Part shown: positions 54,954-64,000 of the stretch, piece by piece
How positions within the stretch are numbered: position 1 is the first letter of the stretch
Layout of the letters: each line of letters begins with the position of its first letter
Source of the DNA: Methylosinus sp. Ce-a6
GTDB lineage: Bacteria > Pseudomonadota > Alphaproteobacteria > Rhizobiales > Beijerinckiaceae
DNA length: 64,000 nt
Direction of reading: 5' to 3'
Assembly: GCF_009811655.1 (NCBI RefSeq)
Contig: NZ_BGJX01000009.1
Location: 1 to 64,000, forward strand
Position numbers and translations under genes: made by a program
Notes under the pieces: generated by a model
The model's database searches: none
What the model was told of the DNA's origin: nothing
What the model saw: the letters and a program-made list of their open reading frames with translations, nothing else

Positions 54954-56782
54954 AAGAGTATACGAAGAATGTCCTCATCGCGGCCGGCCTGTCGATGCTG
55001 GTGATCGCCGGCTGGGATTACTTCTACGCCTTCCCCAAGCTCGAGCGGCAGCAGAAAGAGACGCAGATCGCGCAGCAGCAGCAGCAAAAGCCCGCGCAGC
55101 CCAAGCCCGCCGCCCAGAGCGCCAATCAGGCGCCCGCCGCGCAGCAGGCGCAGCCCAGACAGGCCGCGCCGGCCAAGCTCGCGCCCAAGACGCGCGCCGA
55201 GGCGCTCGCGGAAAGCAGGCGCGTCGCCATCGACACGCCCTCGATCGTCGGCTCCATCTCGCTGAAGGGCGGACGCATCGACGACGTCTCGCTGAAGAAC
55301 TACCGCGAGACGGTCGACCCCAAGAGCCCGATCATCGTGCTGCTGTCGCCGGAAGGCTCGCCGCAGCCCTATTACGCCGAAACCGGCTTTCTCGCTTCCG
55401 ACAAGGATCAGGCGCCGCCCGCCCTGCCGACGCATGAGACGCTGTGGAGCGCCGATCGCGAGACGCTTTCCGTCGGCCAGCCGGTGACACTCTCCTTCGA
55501 CAATGGCCAGGGCCTCGTCTTCAAGCGCAGAATTGCGGTCGACGATCAATATATGTTCTCGGTCGAGGACGCCGTCGAGAATCACGGAACGTCGCCCGTG
55601 ACCGTCTATCCCTATATGCGCGTGTCGCGCCTCGGCGCATTCCAGAGCGCCGGCTACGCCGCCCTGCACGAGGGCTTCGTCGGCGTCGTGGGCGAGGCGG
55701 GCCTGCAGGAGCTCAAATTCGAGAAGATCGAGAAGGAGCCGCATGGCGCCAAATCCTTCGAGGCGACCGGCGGCTGGCTCGGCTTCACCGAGAAATATTG
55801 GGCGGCCGTGCTGGTGCCGCAGCAGGACCGGACGCTGGTCGCGCGCTTCTCGGCGGCGGGCGCCGGGCCGACCAAGGCCTATCAGGCCGATACGGTCGAG
55901 GCGCCGCTCACCGTCGCTCCGGGCGCCTCGGGCTCCGTCGCCTCGCGCGTCTTCGCCGGCGCCAAGGTCGTCGACACGCTCGACGCCTATGAAGGGCAAG
56001 GCGTCAAGCTCTTCGACCGGCTCATCGATTGGGGATGGTTCTACTTCCTCACCCGGCCGATGTTCCGCATCATCGACAGCCTGTTCCATGTGCTCGGCAA
56101 TTTCGGCCTCGCCATTCTCGCCGTCACCGTGCTCGTGAAGATCGCCTTCCTGCCGCTCGCCAACAAGAGCTATCAGGCGGTGGCCAAGATGAAGGAGATT
56201 CAGCCCAAGATTCAGGCGCTGAAGGAGAAATACGGCAGCGACAAGCAGGCGATGAGCCGCGAGCAGATGGAGCTGTTCAAGCGCGAGAAGATCAATCCGG
56301 CCGCCGGCTGCGTGCCCATGCTGCTGCAAATCCCGGTATGGTTCTGTCTCTACAAGGTGCTCATCATCACCATCGAGATGCGCCACGCGCCCTTCTATGG
56401 CTGGATCAAGGACCTCTCGGCGCCGGACCCGACGAACATCTTCAACTTCTTCGGCCTCATCCCCTTCGATCCGACCCAGATCCCGGTCTTCGGCCCGTTC
56501 CTGTGGCTCGGCATCTGGCCGCTCGTCATGGGTGTCTCCATGTGGGTGCAGATGAAGATGAATCCGGAGCCGACCGACGAGATTCAGCGCACCGTCTTCG
56601 CCTGGATGCCGGTGATCTTCACCTTCTCGCTCGGCAGCTTCGCCTCCGGCCTCGTGATCTACTGGACCTGGAACAATATTCTCTCGGTGGCGCAGCAATG
56701 GTTCATCATGCGCCGCGCCGGCGTGAAGTTCGAGCTCTGGGACAATCTCAAAAAGACCTTCGACTTCAAGAAGCCCGCCTGA
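54950..56782 (+). CDS. yidC: Membrane protein insertase YidC
   Basis: The 610-residue protein has an N-terminal membrane anchor, a Gln/Ala/Pro-rich linker (about 35-85), the periplasmic P1 beta domain and five core helices at the C-terminus ([63 protein letters not shown]). It inserts and folds inner-membrane proteins with or without Sec. Length is typical for Gram-negative YidC. Confidence 0.97.
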   Translation: MKEYTKNVLIAAGLSMLVIAGWDYFYAFPKLERQQKETQIAQQQQQKPAQPKPAAQSANQAPAAQQAQPRQAAPAKLAPKTRAEALAESRRVAIDTPSIVGSISLKGGRIDDVSLKNYRETVDPKSPIIVLLSPEGSPQPYYAETGFLASDKDQAPPALPTHETLWSADRETLSVGQPVTLSFDNGQGLVFKRRIAVDDQYMFSVEDAVENHGTSPVTVYPYMRVSRLGAFQSAGYAALHEGFVGVVGEAGLQELKFEKIEKEPHGAKSFEATGGWLGFTEKYWAAVLVPQQDRTLVARFSAAGAGPTKAYQADTVEAPLTVAPGASGSVASRVFAGAKVVDTLDAYEGQGVKLFDRLIDWGWFYFLTRPMFRIIDSLFHVLGNFGLAILAVTVLVKIAFLPLANKSYQAVAKMKEIQPKIQALKEKYGSDKQAMSREQMELFKREKINPAAGCVPMLLQIPVWFCLYKVLIITIEMRHAPFYGWIKDLSAPDPTNIFNFFGLIPFDPTQIPVFGPFLWLGIWPLVMGVSMWVQMKMNPEPTDEIQRTVFAWMPVIFTFSLGSFASGLVIYWTWNNILSVAQQWFIMRRAGVKFELWDNLKKTFDFKKPA

Positions 56783-56796
56783 CCGCGAGCGGAGCC

Positions 56797-57456
56797 TTGG
56801 ACGCGGCCGAAGAGGAATTCGTCGAGGCGGGCCGGCTGCTCTTCGCCGGCCCCTGCGAATTCATATTCGCCAGCGCGAAATCGGGCGATTTGCCGCCGAT
56901 CGGCCCGCCCGAGATCGCCTTCGCCGGCCGCTCCAACGTCGGCAAATCCTCTCTGCTCAACGCTCTGACCGGCCGCAAGGCGCTGGCGCGCGTCTCCCAC
57001 ACTCCCGGCCGCACGCAGCAGCTCAATTTCTTCGCCCTCGGCGCCGCGCCGGGCGCGGAGCCGCTGCGCCTCGTCGACATGCCGGGCTATGGCTACGCCG
57101 CCGTCGGCAAGGAGAAGGTCGCGAATTGGACGCGGCTCATGGAGGATTTTTTGCGCGGACGCGCCTCGCTCGCCCGCGTCTTCGTGCTCATCGACAGCCG
57201 CCGCGGCGTGAAGGATCTCGACGAGCAGATGTTCGATCTGCTCGACCGCGCCGCCGTCTCCTATCAGATCGTGCTGACCAAGCGCGACGAGCTGAAGGTC
57301 TCCGAACGCGGGGCCGCCGTCGCTGCGGTCGAGGCGGCGCTGGCGAAGCGCCCGGCCGCCTTCCCGCGCCTTTCCGTGACATCCTCCCGCTCGGGCGAGG
57401 GCGTGGCCGAGCTCAGAGCCGGGATCGCGCGGCTTCTCGCCGAACGAAACGCTTGA
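56797..57456 (+). CDS. engB: Ribosome-biogenesis GTPase EngB (YihA/YsxC)
   Basis: The best available start is TTG 56797 after GCGGAG, giving 219 residues; the spacing is short, so the start is uncertain. G1 is GRSNVGKSS, G3 DMPGYG and G4 TKRDE, with HTPGRTQQLNFF in between, all EngB hallmarks. It assists assembly of the large ribosomal subunit. It begins 14 bases after yidC, so it is likely in the same operon. Confidence 0.94.
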   Translation: MDAAEEEFVEAGRLLFAGPCEFIFASAKSGDLPPIGPPEIAFAGRSNVGKSSLLNALTGRKALARVSHTPGRTQQLNFFALGAAPGAEPLRLVDMPGYGYAAVGKEKVANWTRLMEDFLRGRASLARVFVLIDSRRGVKDLDEQMFDLLDRAAVSYQIVLTKRDELKVSERGAAVAAVEAALAKRPAAFPRLSVTSSRSGEGVAELRAGIARLLAERNA

Positions 57457-57505
57457 ATATTGCAGCCTCGTCGGTTCTAAGACGACGAGATTCATTCGGG
57501 TGAAA

Positions 57506-57555
57506 GACTGCGGCCCCCACCCTCCCCTTTCAGGAGGAGGTGGGCCGTCGCAGTC
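57506..57555 (+). terminator. Long hairpin after engB
   Basis: GACTGCGGCCCCCACCCTCC pairs imperfectly with GGAGGAGGTGGGCCGTCGCAGTC across CCTTTC. It lies between engB and argB and could end the rpmH-yidC-engB transcript, or be another dispersed repeat. Confidence 0.55.
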
Positions 57556-57591
57556 CTTCGCGCGATTCGCCACTCTCATCGAGGCGGACCC

Positions 57592-58476
57592 ATGACCGAG
57601 GACTCGGCCGACAGCGCGCTCCAGCAGGCCCGTATTCTCATGCAGGCGCTGCCGCATATGCTGCGCTATGACGAGGCCATCGTGGTCGTGAAATATGGCG
57701 GCCACGCCATGGGCGACGACAAGGTCGCGCGCGACTTCTCCCGCGATATGGTGCTGCTCGAGCAGTCGGGCGTGAACCCCGTGGTGGTGCATGGCGGCGG
57801 GCCGCAGATCGGCGCCATGCTCGGAAAGCTCGGCATAAAATCCGAATTCGCCGACGGGCTGCGCGTCACCGACAAGGCGACGATGGAAATCGTCGAAATG
57901 GTGCTCGCCGGCTATATCAACAAGCAGATCGTCGGCTTCATCAATTCCGAGGGCGGACGCGCCATCGGCCTGTGCGGCAAGGACGGCCGCATGGTGACGG
58001 CCGAGAAGCTCGCGCGGCCGAGCCATGAGGCCGGCAGGACAGTCGATCTCGGCTTCGTCGGCGAGGTGGCCAAGGTCGACACCACAGTGCTCGATCAGGT
58101 GCTCGGCCGCGAGCTGATCCCCGTGCTCGCGCCCGTCGCGCAGGGCGCGGATGGCGAGACCTATAATATCAACGCCGACACTTTCGCCGGCGCCATCGCC
58201 GGCGCGCTCGGCGCCAAGCGCCTCCTCTTCCTGACCGATGTTCCCGGCGTGCTCGACAAGAACAAGGAGCTCATCAAGGAGCTGAAGGTCTCGGACATAC
58301 CCGGCCTCGTCGCCGACGGCGTCATCACCGGCGGCATGATCCCCAAGGTCGAGACCTGCATGTATGCGATCGAGCGCGGCGTCGAGGGCGTCGTCATTCT
58401 CGACGGCAAGCTGCCGCACGCCGTGCTCATCGAGCTTTTGACGGACCATGGCGCGGGCACGCTGATCACGAGGTGA
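57592..58476 (+). CDS. argB: Acetylglutamate kinase
   Basis: The 294-residue amino-acid kinase has KYGGHAMGD (phosphate binding), [13 protein letters not shown] (N-acetylglutamate site) and [15 protein letters not shown] (nucleotide site). It performs the second step of arginine synthesis. An N-terminal helix of about 20 residues, as found in arginine-inhibited hexameric forms, precedes the core. It is followed by a dispersed repeat, then a HAD gene. Confidence 0.96.
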   Translation: MTEDSADSALQQARILMQALPHMLRYDEAIVVVKYGGHAMGDDKVARDFSRDMVLLEQSGVNPVVVHGGGPQIGAMLGKLGIKSEFADGLRVTDKATMEIVEMVLAGYINKQIVGFINSEGGRAIGLCGKDGRMVTAEKLARPSHEAGRTVDLGFVGEVAKVDTTVLDQVLGRELIPVLAPVAQGADGETYNINADTFAGAIAGALGAKRLLFLTDVPGVLDKNKELIKELKVSDIPGLVADGVITGGMIPKVETCMYAIERGVEGVVILDGKLPHAVLIELLTDHGAGTLITR

Positions 58477-58492
58477 CGAATTGCCTGCGCGC

Positions 58493-58571
58493 GTCATTGC
58501 GAGGAGCGAAGCGACGAAGCGATCCAGGGGCCGCCTCTCGACTCTGGATTGCTTCGCTTCGCTCGTAATGA
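58493..58571. repeat. GAGCGAAGCGACGAAGC-type repeat pair
   Basis: GTCATTGCGAGGAGCGAAGC leads to GACGAAGCGATCCAG, followed by the inverted GACTCTGGATTGCTTCGC and GCTCGTAATGAC. This is the same family as at 16038-16158 and forms one long hairpin between argB and the HAD gene. Confidence 0.85.
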
Positions 58572-58599
58572 CCGGCCGGTGTCCAGAGCGGCGCGCGCG

Positions 58600-59325
58600 A
58601 TGACGGACCCGACCGACCAGCCGCGATTGCTCACCATCGCCAATCGCTTCGCCCATGTCGATACTTGGGTCTTCGATCTCGACAATACGCTCTATCCGGC
58701 TTCATCCGACCTCTGGCCGAAGATCGACCTGCGGATCACTCTCTTCATGATCCGCCTGTTCGGCCTCGACGGCATATCGTCGCGCGCGCTGCAGAAGCAT
58801 TATTACAAGCATTACGGCACGACGCTGCGCGGACTGATGACGGAGCATGGCGTCGACGCCGAGGCGTTCCTGAAATTCGTCCATGACATCGATCGCTCGT
58901 CGCTCTTGCCCAATCATTCGCTGGCGGCGGCGATCGCCGCGCTGCCCGGCCGCAAGCTCATTCTCACCAATGGCTCGCGCGAACATGCGCTCGATACGGC
59001 GAAACAGCTCGCCATCGACCATATTTTCGAGGACGTGTTCGATATCGTCGCGGCCGATTTCATCGCCAAGCCGCACGCCGACGCCTATGAGCGCTTCTTC
59101 GACCGCCATGGCGTGGAGCCGAGACGCTCCGCCCTCTTCGAGGACATAGCGCGCAATCTGATCATCCCCCATGCGCGCGGCATGACGACGGTGCTGGTGA
59201 CGCCGGAGACGGGCCACGACGACCGGCGCGAAGCCTGGGAGATCGCCCATGGACGCGAGCCGCATGTGGACTTCGTGACGAGCGACCTCGCCGGATTTTT
59301 GGAGGGGCTGATAGCGACGGCGTGA
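58600..59325 (+). CDS. HAD-family pyrimidine 5'-nucleotidase-like hydrolase
   Basis: ATG at 58600 gives 241 residues. HAD motif I is VFDLDNTLYP with nucleophile and acid Asp, motif II LILTNGSREHA and motif III/IV KPHADAYERFF...ALFEDIARNL. The LDNTLYP form groups it with the SDT1/pyrimidine 5'-nucleotidase branch, which removes phosphate from nucleotides. The actual substrate is untested. Its placement after argB is common in alphaproteobacteria. Confidence 0.88.
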   Translation: MTDPTDQPRLLTIANRFAHVDTWVFDLDNTLYPASSDLWPKIDLRITLFMIRLFGLDGISSRALQKHYYKHYGTTLRGLMTEHGVDAEAFLKFVHDIDRSSLLPNHSLAAAIAALPGRKLILTNGSREHALDTAKQLAIDHIFEDVFDIVAADFIAKPHADAYERFFDRHGVEPRRSALFEDIARNLIIPHARGMTTVLVTPETGHDDRREAWEIAHGREPHVDFVTSDLAGFLEGLIATA

Positions 59326-59370
59326 TTTTGCGTTGTCGATCACCGCCTGGAACATAGGCGGCTCAGGCCC

Positions 59371-59625
59371 TCAGTAATGATATCTACATTGCGCGACCAG
59401 CAAGCTCTCGCCCTCCACGCGATAGACCAGCCGATGCTCGAGCGTGATCCGCCGAGACCACCAGCCACGCAGGTCGCCACGCAGCGGCTCCGGCTTGCCC
59501 ACGCCGGAAAAGGGCGTGCGCAGGCATTCCTTGATGAGCTGGTTGACGCGTTCGAGAATCTTCACGTCCTGCGCCTGCCAGTAGAGGTAGTCCTCCCAGG
59601 CCTGCTCTGCGAATACGAGCTTCAT
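59371..59625 (-). CDS. yoeB: YoeB/Txe-family toxin
   Basis: The 84-residue RelE-fold mRNA interferase matches YoeB in length and features: FAEQAWEDYLYWQAQD at the start, GVGKPEPLRGDLRGWWSRRI in the middle and the catalytic HRLVYRV plus terminal CRYHY. It cleaves mRNA on the ribosome when released from the antitoxin. Its ATG overlaps the antitoxin stop. Confidence 0.95.
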   Translation of the reverse strand: MKLVFAEQAWEDYLYWQAQDVKILERVNQLIKECLRTPFSGVGKPEPLRGDLRGWWSRRITLEHRLVYRVEGESLLVAQCRYHY

Positions 59626-59876
59626 TCTGCGAGCTTGCGCTCTGTTCCCTCGCCCGCGTCGAGCGTTTCGATCGCCGCCCGCAGCCGCTCGGCGTTGCGC
59701 GGGCTCTTCAAGAGATGCGCTGTCTCCTCATAGGAGGCGAAATCCTCGAGCGAGATGAGCACGGCGGCCGGCTTGCCGCGATCGCGCGTGATCACCACGG
59801 GCTCGTGATCCTCGGTCACGCGGTCGAGCGTCGCGGCGAGATTCTTGCGGAGGTCGCTGTAGGATGTGGTGCGCAT
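59622..59876 (-). CDS. yefM: YefM/Phd-family antitoxin
   Basis: The 84-residue protein begins MRTTSYSDLRKNLAATLDRV with the Phd/YefM DNA-binding fold and the VVITRDRGKPAAVLISLEDF segment. The C-terminal half wraps and neutralises YoeB. It is first in the two-gene operon, which lies between the HAD gene and lepA. Confidence 0.94.
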   Translation of the reverse strand: MRTTSYSDLRKNLAATLDRVTEDHEPVVITRDRGKPAAVLISLEDFASYEETAHLLKSPRNAERLRAAIETLDAGEGTERKLAE

Positions 59877-59960
59877 CGAGGGAATATGTACGTGAATGCG
59901 TACCTTTGCAAGGCTGCGACGTGCGCCTGCGGCAATGCTCGACCGAGCCAGCCGCCGCCC

Positions 59961-61766
59961 CTACTCCTCCATCTTCAGCGCCGCGATAAACGCCTCCTGC
60001 GGAATCTCCACCTTGCCGAACTGGCGCATCTTCTTCTTGCCTTCCTTCTGCTTCTCGAGCAGCTTGCGCTTGCGGGTGACGTCGCCGCCGTAGCACTTGG
60101 CCGTCACATCCTTGCGGAAGGCGCGCACCGTCTCGCGCGCGATGATCTTGCCCCCTAGCGCCGCCTGGATCGGCACTTGGAACATATGCGGCGGTATCAG
60201 CTCCTTGAGCTTCTCGCACATCTGCCGGCCGCGCGATTCGGCGCGCGTGCGATGCACCAGCATGGAGAGCGCGTCCACCGGCTCCGCATTCACCAGAATG
60301 CTCATCTTCACGAGATCGCCGACGCGATAGTCGGTCAAATGATAGTCGAAGCTGGCGTAGCCCTTGGAAATCGACTTCAGCCGATCGTAGAAATCGAACA
60401 CGACCTCGTTGAGCGGCAGATCATAGACCGCCATGGCGCGCTTGCCGACGTAATTCAGATCGGCCTGAACGCCGCGCCGGTCCTGGCAGAGCTTCAGCAC
60501 GGAGCCGAGATAATCGTCCGGCGTCATGATCGTCGCTCTGATCCAAGGCTCGAGAATCTCCTCGATCTTCACCACATCCGGCATGTCGGCCGGATTGTGC
60601 AGCTCGATCTCCTCGCCATTGGTCAGCTTGATCTTATAGACGACCGAGGGCGCCGTCGCGATGAGATCGAGGTTGAACTCGCGATGCAGGCGCTCCTGGA
60701 TGATCTCGAGATGCAGCAGGCCCAAAAATCCGCAGCGGAAGCCGAAGCCGAGCGCGGCGGAGGTCTCCATCTCGTAGGAAAAGCTCGCGTCATTGAGGCG
60801 CAGCTTGCCGATCGCCGCGCGCAAATCCTCGAAATCGGCGGCGTCGACGGGAAAGAGGCCGCAGAACACCACCGGCTGCGCCGGCTTGAAGCCCGGCAGC
60901 GGCGCGTCGCATTGCTTCTTGTCCTCGGTGATGGTGTCGCCGACGCGCGTGTCGGCGACCTGCTTGATCTGCGCGGTGATGAAGCCGACCTCGCCCGGCC
61001 CGAGCGAGGCGACATCCAGCATCTTCGGCTTGAAGACGCCGATCTTGTCGACCTCGTAATGGGCGTTGGTGCCCATCATCAAAATCTTCTGGCCCTTGCG
61101 CATGCGCCCGTCGATGACGCGCACCAGCACGACGACGCCGAGATAGGCGTCGTACCAGCTGTCGACCAGCATGGCCTTGAGCGGCGCCGCCTCGTCGCCC
61201 TGCGGCGGCGGCAGGCGCGTGACGATCGCCTCCAGCACATCGGGAATGCCGACGCCCGTCTTGGCGGAAATGAGCACGGCGTCCGAGGCGTCGAGGCCGA
61301 TGACGTCCTCGATCTGCTGCCTGATGCGGTCGGGCTCGGCCGCCGGCAGATCGATTTTGTTGAGCACCGGCACGATCTCATGGCCGGCGTCGAGCGCCTG
61401 ATAGACATTGGCGAGCGTCTGCGCCTCGACGCCCTGGCTCGCGTCGACGACGAGCAGCGAGCCTTCGCAGGCTTTCAGCGAGCGCGAGACCTCATAGGCG
61501 AAGTCGACATGGCCGGGCGTGTCCATGAGGTTGAGGACGTAATCCTTGCCGTCCTTGGCCTTATAGTCGAGGCGCACCGTCTGCGCCTTGATGGTGATGC
61601 CGCGCTCGCGCTCGATATCCATCGAATCGAGCACCTGCTCCACCATCTCGCGCTCGGCCAGCGTCCCGGTCGCCTGGATCAGCCGATCGGCGAGCGTCGA
61701 CTTGCCGTGGTCGATATGCGCGACGATGGAGAAATTGCGGATATTGTCGATCTTGCGCGTCGTCAT
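59961..61766 (-). CDS. lepA: Translation elongation factor 4 (LepA)
   Basis: ATG at 61766 gives 601 residues, the canonical length. GTPase motifs are [17 protein letters not shown] and NKIDLP, followed by EF-G-like domains and the unique C-terminal domain ([24 protein letters not shown]). It acts on stalled or mispositioned ribosomes. The open frame upstream of 61766 is not part of the family. Confidence 0.97.
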   Translation of the reverse strand: MTTRKIDNIRNFSIVAHIDHGKSTLADRLIQATGTLAEREMVEQVLDSMDIERERGITIKAQTVRLDYKAKDGKDYVLNLMDTPGHVDFAYEVSRSLKACEGSLLVVDASQGVEAQTLANVYQALDAGHEIVPVLNKIDLPAAEPDRIRQQIEDVIGLDASDAVLISAKTGVGIPDVLEAIVTRLPPPQGDEAAPLKAMLVDSWYDAYLGVVVLVRVIDGRMRKGQKILMMGTNAHYEVDKIGVFKPKMLDVASLGPGEVGFITAQIKQVADTRVGDTITEDKKQCDAPLPGFKPAQPVVFCGLFPVDAADFEDLRAAIGKLRLNDASFSYEMETSAALGFGFRCGFLGLLHLEIIQERLHREFNLDLIATAPSVVYKIKLTNGEEIELHNPADMPDVVKIEEILEPWIRATIMTPDDYLGSVLKLCQDRRGVQADLNYVGKRAMAVYDLPLNEVVFDFYDRLKSISKGYASFDYHLTDYRVGDLVKMSILVNAEPVDALSMLVHRTRAESRGRQMCEKLKELIPPHMFQVPIQAALGGKIIARETVRAFRKDVTAKCYGGDVTRKRKLLEKQKEGKKKMRQFGKVEIPQEAFIAALKMEE

Positions 61767-61991
61767 AGCGGCGGGGATAGCAGCGCCGGGGTGGGAAGGG
61801 AAGCGGATTTGACCGGGGCCGGCCCGCCGAGCCGCCGCAAAACGACGACGCTTCGCGATCGGGACGGGACGACTGTCGTCCGCACGTAAAAATACGGACA
61901 TATAAGCCTTGCCTCGCCCCGACGGCCGGTGGGGCGGTCTCGATTTTAACCGTTCCCCCCCAGGTCGGACGCGGCAAGGGCAGGCTAGATT

Positions 61992-63596
61992 ATGGATACG
62001 CTCGTCAGCATGAATTCCGATCATTTTCCGAAACCGACAGATGAGCTTTCATCATTTTCCAGGCGACCGGCAATGAAATCTGTCATCGGCTTCGGTAGTT
62101 GCTACATTGAGCATATTCTGTCCGGAATAAAACACCTCGTCGACGGCAAGCATATTTGGCGCGCGACCATTCCGAGCCTCGCCTCGTCGAAGCTGAAGCT
62201 TCGATCCAAAGTTCTCGATTTCAAAGAAGCGTCGGACTTTTTCACGCGCGAAACCGAAAAGCAGATCACGGATCTGCTGCGCGACAACGACGCCGACGCG
62301 TTTCTGTTCGATGTCGCCGGAGACTTCGCCACAGAGCACGTCGTAATCGGAGACACGATATTCCCCGATTTCAGGAGCGGGCTCTTCGGCGAAAAATGGC
62401 TCGATCTGTCCTATGACGACGTGCCCGAGCTGAAAGGTCACAAGGTGATCTGGGCAGATTCCGACTATTATTGGAATATGTGGAAGTTTTATTTCGACGA
62501 GTTCTATCGCGGCGTGCTCTACGGCAAGATTATAGCCGGACAAAAGATTTTGTTCCTGCGCCATTTCCTTTCCGAGATCGTGCTCGTCAAAGGCGAGCCG
62601 GAGCCTTTCAAATCTTTCGTCGAAATAAGGCGGCGCAATGCGCGGCTGGCGGATGTCTACGACTTCATTTCAAAATATGACGGCGTGCGGCTGCTCGAAA
62701 TCTCCGAAGACGTCTGTTTCGGGTCTCCGACGACCCCCTATGGCGGCCCATGGGAGTTCCATCCGGATAAGGAATTCTATTGCGTCGCGCGGCGCGAGCT
62801 TTTGAGCCAATTATGTCCCGGCACGGGGCTGTCGGAACGATATGTGAACCAGTGGCTGGCCGAGAACGGCCGCGAAAGAGCGCGCGGGCATTCCGCACGC
62901 GAGGATGCGCAAAAGGCGCTGGAAAGCGCCGCGAATGACGCCGAGGTTCTGCGCGGGGAGCTGGCGGCGGCGCGGGCGACGATGGAGGAGCAGGAAAGGC
63001 TGCGCGGCGAAACGGAGCGCCTGCGCGCAAAGGCGCATGTGGCGCTCGACGAGCAGGAGAAGCTGCGCGAGGAAATGGAGCGGCTGCGCGTAGAGCTGGC
63101 GGCGGCGCGCGCGGCCGTCGACCAGCAGGAGAGACTGCGCGACGAAACCGAGCGCCTGCGCGCGGAGCTCGCGGCGGCGCGCGCGGCCGTCGACCAGCAG
63201 GAGAGACTGCGCGACGAAACCGGGCGCCTGCGCGCAGAGCTCGCGGCGGCGCAGGCGGCGATCGAGGAGCAGGACGATCGACGCGCCGAATCGGAGCGGA
63301 TCGCGGCCGAGGCGTCGCGGGATGCGGAGAGGCTACGCGAGGAGTTGATACGGCTCTCCGCCACCGCGGATCACGCTCTCGGCGAAAGCGGCGTGAGTTT
63401 CTTCCGGGACGCGTTGCGCAGCCTCGCGGCGAAGTGGAATGTGACGAGAGAGGCCGCCCGGCTGCGTCGCGCGAAATTCGACGAGGCCGCCTATCTGCGG
63501 CTCTATCCGGACGTGGCGCAGTCGAATTTCGAGCCCGTGGTTCATTATACGATTCACGGCCGGAAGGAAGGGCGAACCGCTTTCTTTCGCGATTGA
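61992..63596 (+). CDS. Coiled-coil protein with DUF6270-like N-terminus
   Basis: The protein has 534 residues. Residues about 30-290 form a globular domain starting [14 protein letters not shown] that resembles DUF6270/SGNH-type proteins of polysaccharide loci. Residues about 295-460 are a charged coiled coil (E/R/L/A-rich), including a 24-residue unit repeated nearly perfectly at DNA level. The end, [33 protein letters not shown], is a motif found repeatedly in surface-glycan proteins and glycosyltransferases. A role in cell-surface polysaccharide handling is inference. The start could also be the downstream ATG of [10 protein letters not shown]. Confidence 0.65.
   Translation: MDTLVSMNSDHFPKPTDELSSFSRRPAMKSVIGFGSCYIEHILSGIKHLVDGKHIWRATIPSLASSKLKLRSKVLDFKEASDFFTRETEKQITDLLRDNDADAFLFDVAGDFATEHVVIGDTIFPDFRSGLFGEKWLDLSYDDVPELKGHKVIWADSDYYWNMWKFYFDEFYRGVLYGKIIAGQKILFLRHFLSEIVLVKGEPEPFKSFVEIRRRNARLADVYDFISKYDGVRLLEISEDVCFGSPTTPYGGPWEFHPDKEFYCVARRELLSQLCPGTGLSERYVNQWLAENGRERARGHSAREDAQKALESAANDAEVLRGELAAARATMEEQERLRGETERLRAKAHVALDEQEKLREEMERLRVELAAARAAVDQQERLRDETERLRAELAAARAAVDQQERLRDETGRLRAELAAAQAAIEEQDDRRAESERIAAEASRDAERLREELIRLSATADHALGESGVSFFRDALRSLAAKWNVTREAARLRRAKFDEAAYLRLYPDVAQSNFEPVVHYTIHGRKEGRTAFFRD
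63093..63236 (+). repeat. 72-bp tandem repeat within the coiled-coil gene
   Basis: Two adjacent 72-bp units (63093-63164 and 63165-63236) differ at only a few bases and encode [19 protein letters not shown] plus ERLRA. Flanking sequence is a more diverged version of the same unit, showing growth by duplication. Confidence 0.85.
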
Positions 63597-63725
63597 GAAG
63601 GGCCTCCGCTTGCGAGGCGGCGCGCGTCCTGCGAAGAAGCGTCGAAGGTCGAAATCCGGCGTCCCGGCGGGTCCGCCGAAGCAGCCCGTCCGCTCGATGA
63701 GCGGCTGTGGACCGAGGGATTTTCC

Positions 63726-64000
63726 ATGCTCTCGCGGTTCTGTTTTTCGCTTTGCCTGATGACGGCCGCGCCGGCCCTCGCCCAGAGCTTCGACTGCGCC
63801 AAGGCGACGACGGCGGCGGAGCGGCTCGTCTGCGCCGACCGCAAGCTCGGCGCCCTGGACGCCGAATTGGGCGTCGAGGCGAAGAAGACCCTCGCGGCCG
63901 ATCCGGCGCGGAGCAACGAAAGGCTCGCCGAGGCGCGCAAATGGCATGACGAAGGGCGCGCTGCGCGAGATCTCCGTCAAATGACAACGACGCCCGTCGC
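63726..64000 (+). CDS. LprI-like (DUF1311) exported protein, truncated by window end
   Basis: ATG at 63726 starts a Sec signal (MLSRFCFSLCLMTAAPALA) followed by FDCAKATTAAERLVCADRKLGALDAELG, the typical first half of LprI/DUF1311 domains, which include putative lysozyme inhibitors. The expected later Cys is not reached, and the frame runs off the window without a stop. The rest of the protein is unseen. Confidence 0.65.
   Translation, partial: MLSRFCFSLCLMTAAPALAQSFDCAKATTAAERLVCADRKLGALDAELGVEAKKTLAADPARSNERLAEARKWHDEGRAARDLRQMTTTPV

Noticed and set aside
63093..63236. CRISPR or integron-type repeat
   Set aside because: Direct 72-bp duplication inside a coiled-coil reading frame, without spacers or recombination sites.

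Overview
The window is high-GC DNA with dense, overlapping operons, TTG/GTG as well as ATG starts, and a ChpT/CtrA cell-cycle phosphorelay. This points to an alphaproteobacterium of the order Hyphomicrobiales (Rhizobiales). A cytosolic Cys-rich copper-storage protein (Csp3 type), an aerobic H2-uptake system and a ModE regulator would fit a Methylosinus/Methylocystis-like type II methanotroph. That last step is inference; no methane oxidation gene is in the window.

Layout. 1-1.82 kb: gene-poor, visibly AT-richer DNA next to the 3' end of a tRNA-Tyr gene, with a possible secreted 58-residue Cys-rich peptide and a large nested palindrome. 2.06-5.46 kb: a transglutaminase-fold protein lacking its catalytic Cys, an alpha-E protein and a circularly permuted ATP-grasp protein. 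5.78-8.02 kb: an unusual outer-membrane protein joining an Omp25-like barrel to an OprB-like porin. 8.16-9.06 kb: a methyltransferase.

9.53-29.54 kb: a nearly complete uptake [NiFe]-hydrogenase locus: sensor hydrogenase hupUV, structural genes hupSLC with a sigma-54 promoter, maturation genes hupD-(hupE-like)-F-G-H-I-J-K, hypABFCDE, and the regulators hoxA/hupR and hupT. HupS carries the two extra Cys residues typical of O2-tolerant membrane-bound enzymes. HupUV senses H2, HupT/HoxA relay the signal, and the -24/-12 promoter before hupS is the likely output.

29.55-36.3 kb: a tripartite RND efflux operon diverging from a TetR regulator across two palindromic operators. 36.4-38.0 kb: csp3, a small DUF3008-like protein and an EamA transporter. 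38.2-42.5 kb: amino-sugar/cell-wall recycling (GH3, NagA, SIS-type deaminase, MurQ). 42.6-47.2 kb: a methyltransferase, ModE, a decayed di-heme oxidoreductase/TonB-receptor remnant and a glycosyltransferase. 47.5-53.8 kb: chpT-cheA(hybrid)-cheW-cheY-cheR facing ctrA, with no cheB. 54.4-59.3 kb: rpmH-rnpA-yidC-engB, argB and a HAD phosphatase. 59.4-64 kb: a YefM/YoeB toxin-antitoxin pair, lepA, a coiled-coil surface/polysaccharide-type protein and a truncated LprI-like gene.

Several families of dispersed palindromic repeats sit between genes across the window. Three lie inside the hydrogenase locus and one candidate lies inside the hypF reading frame.
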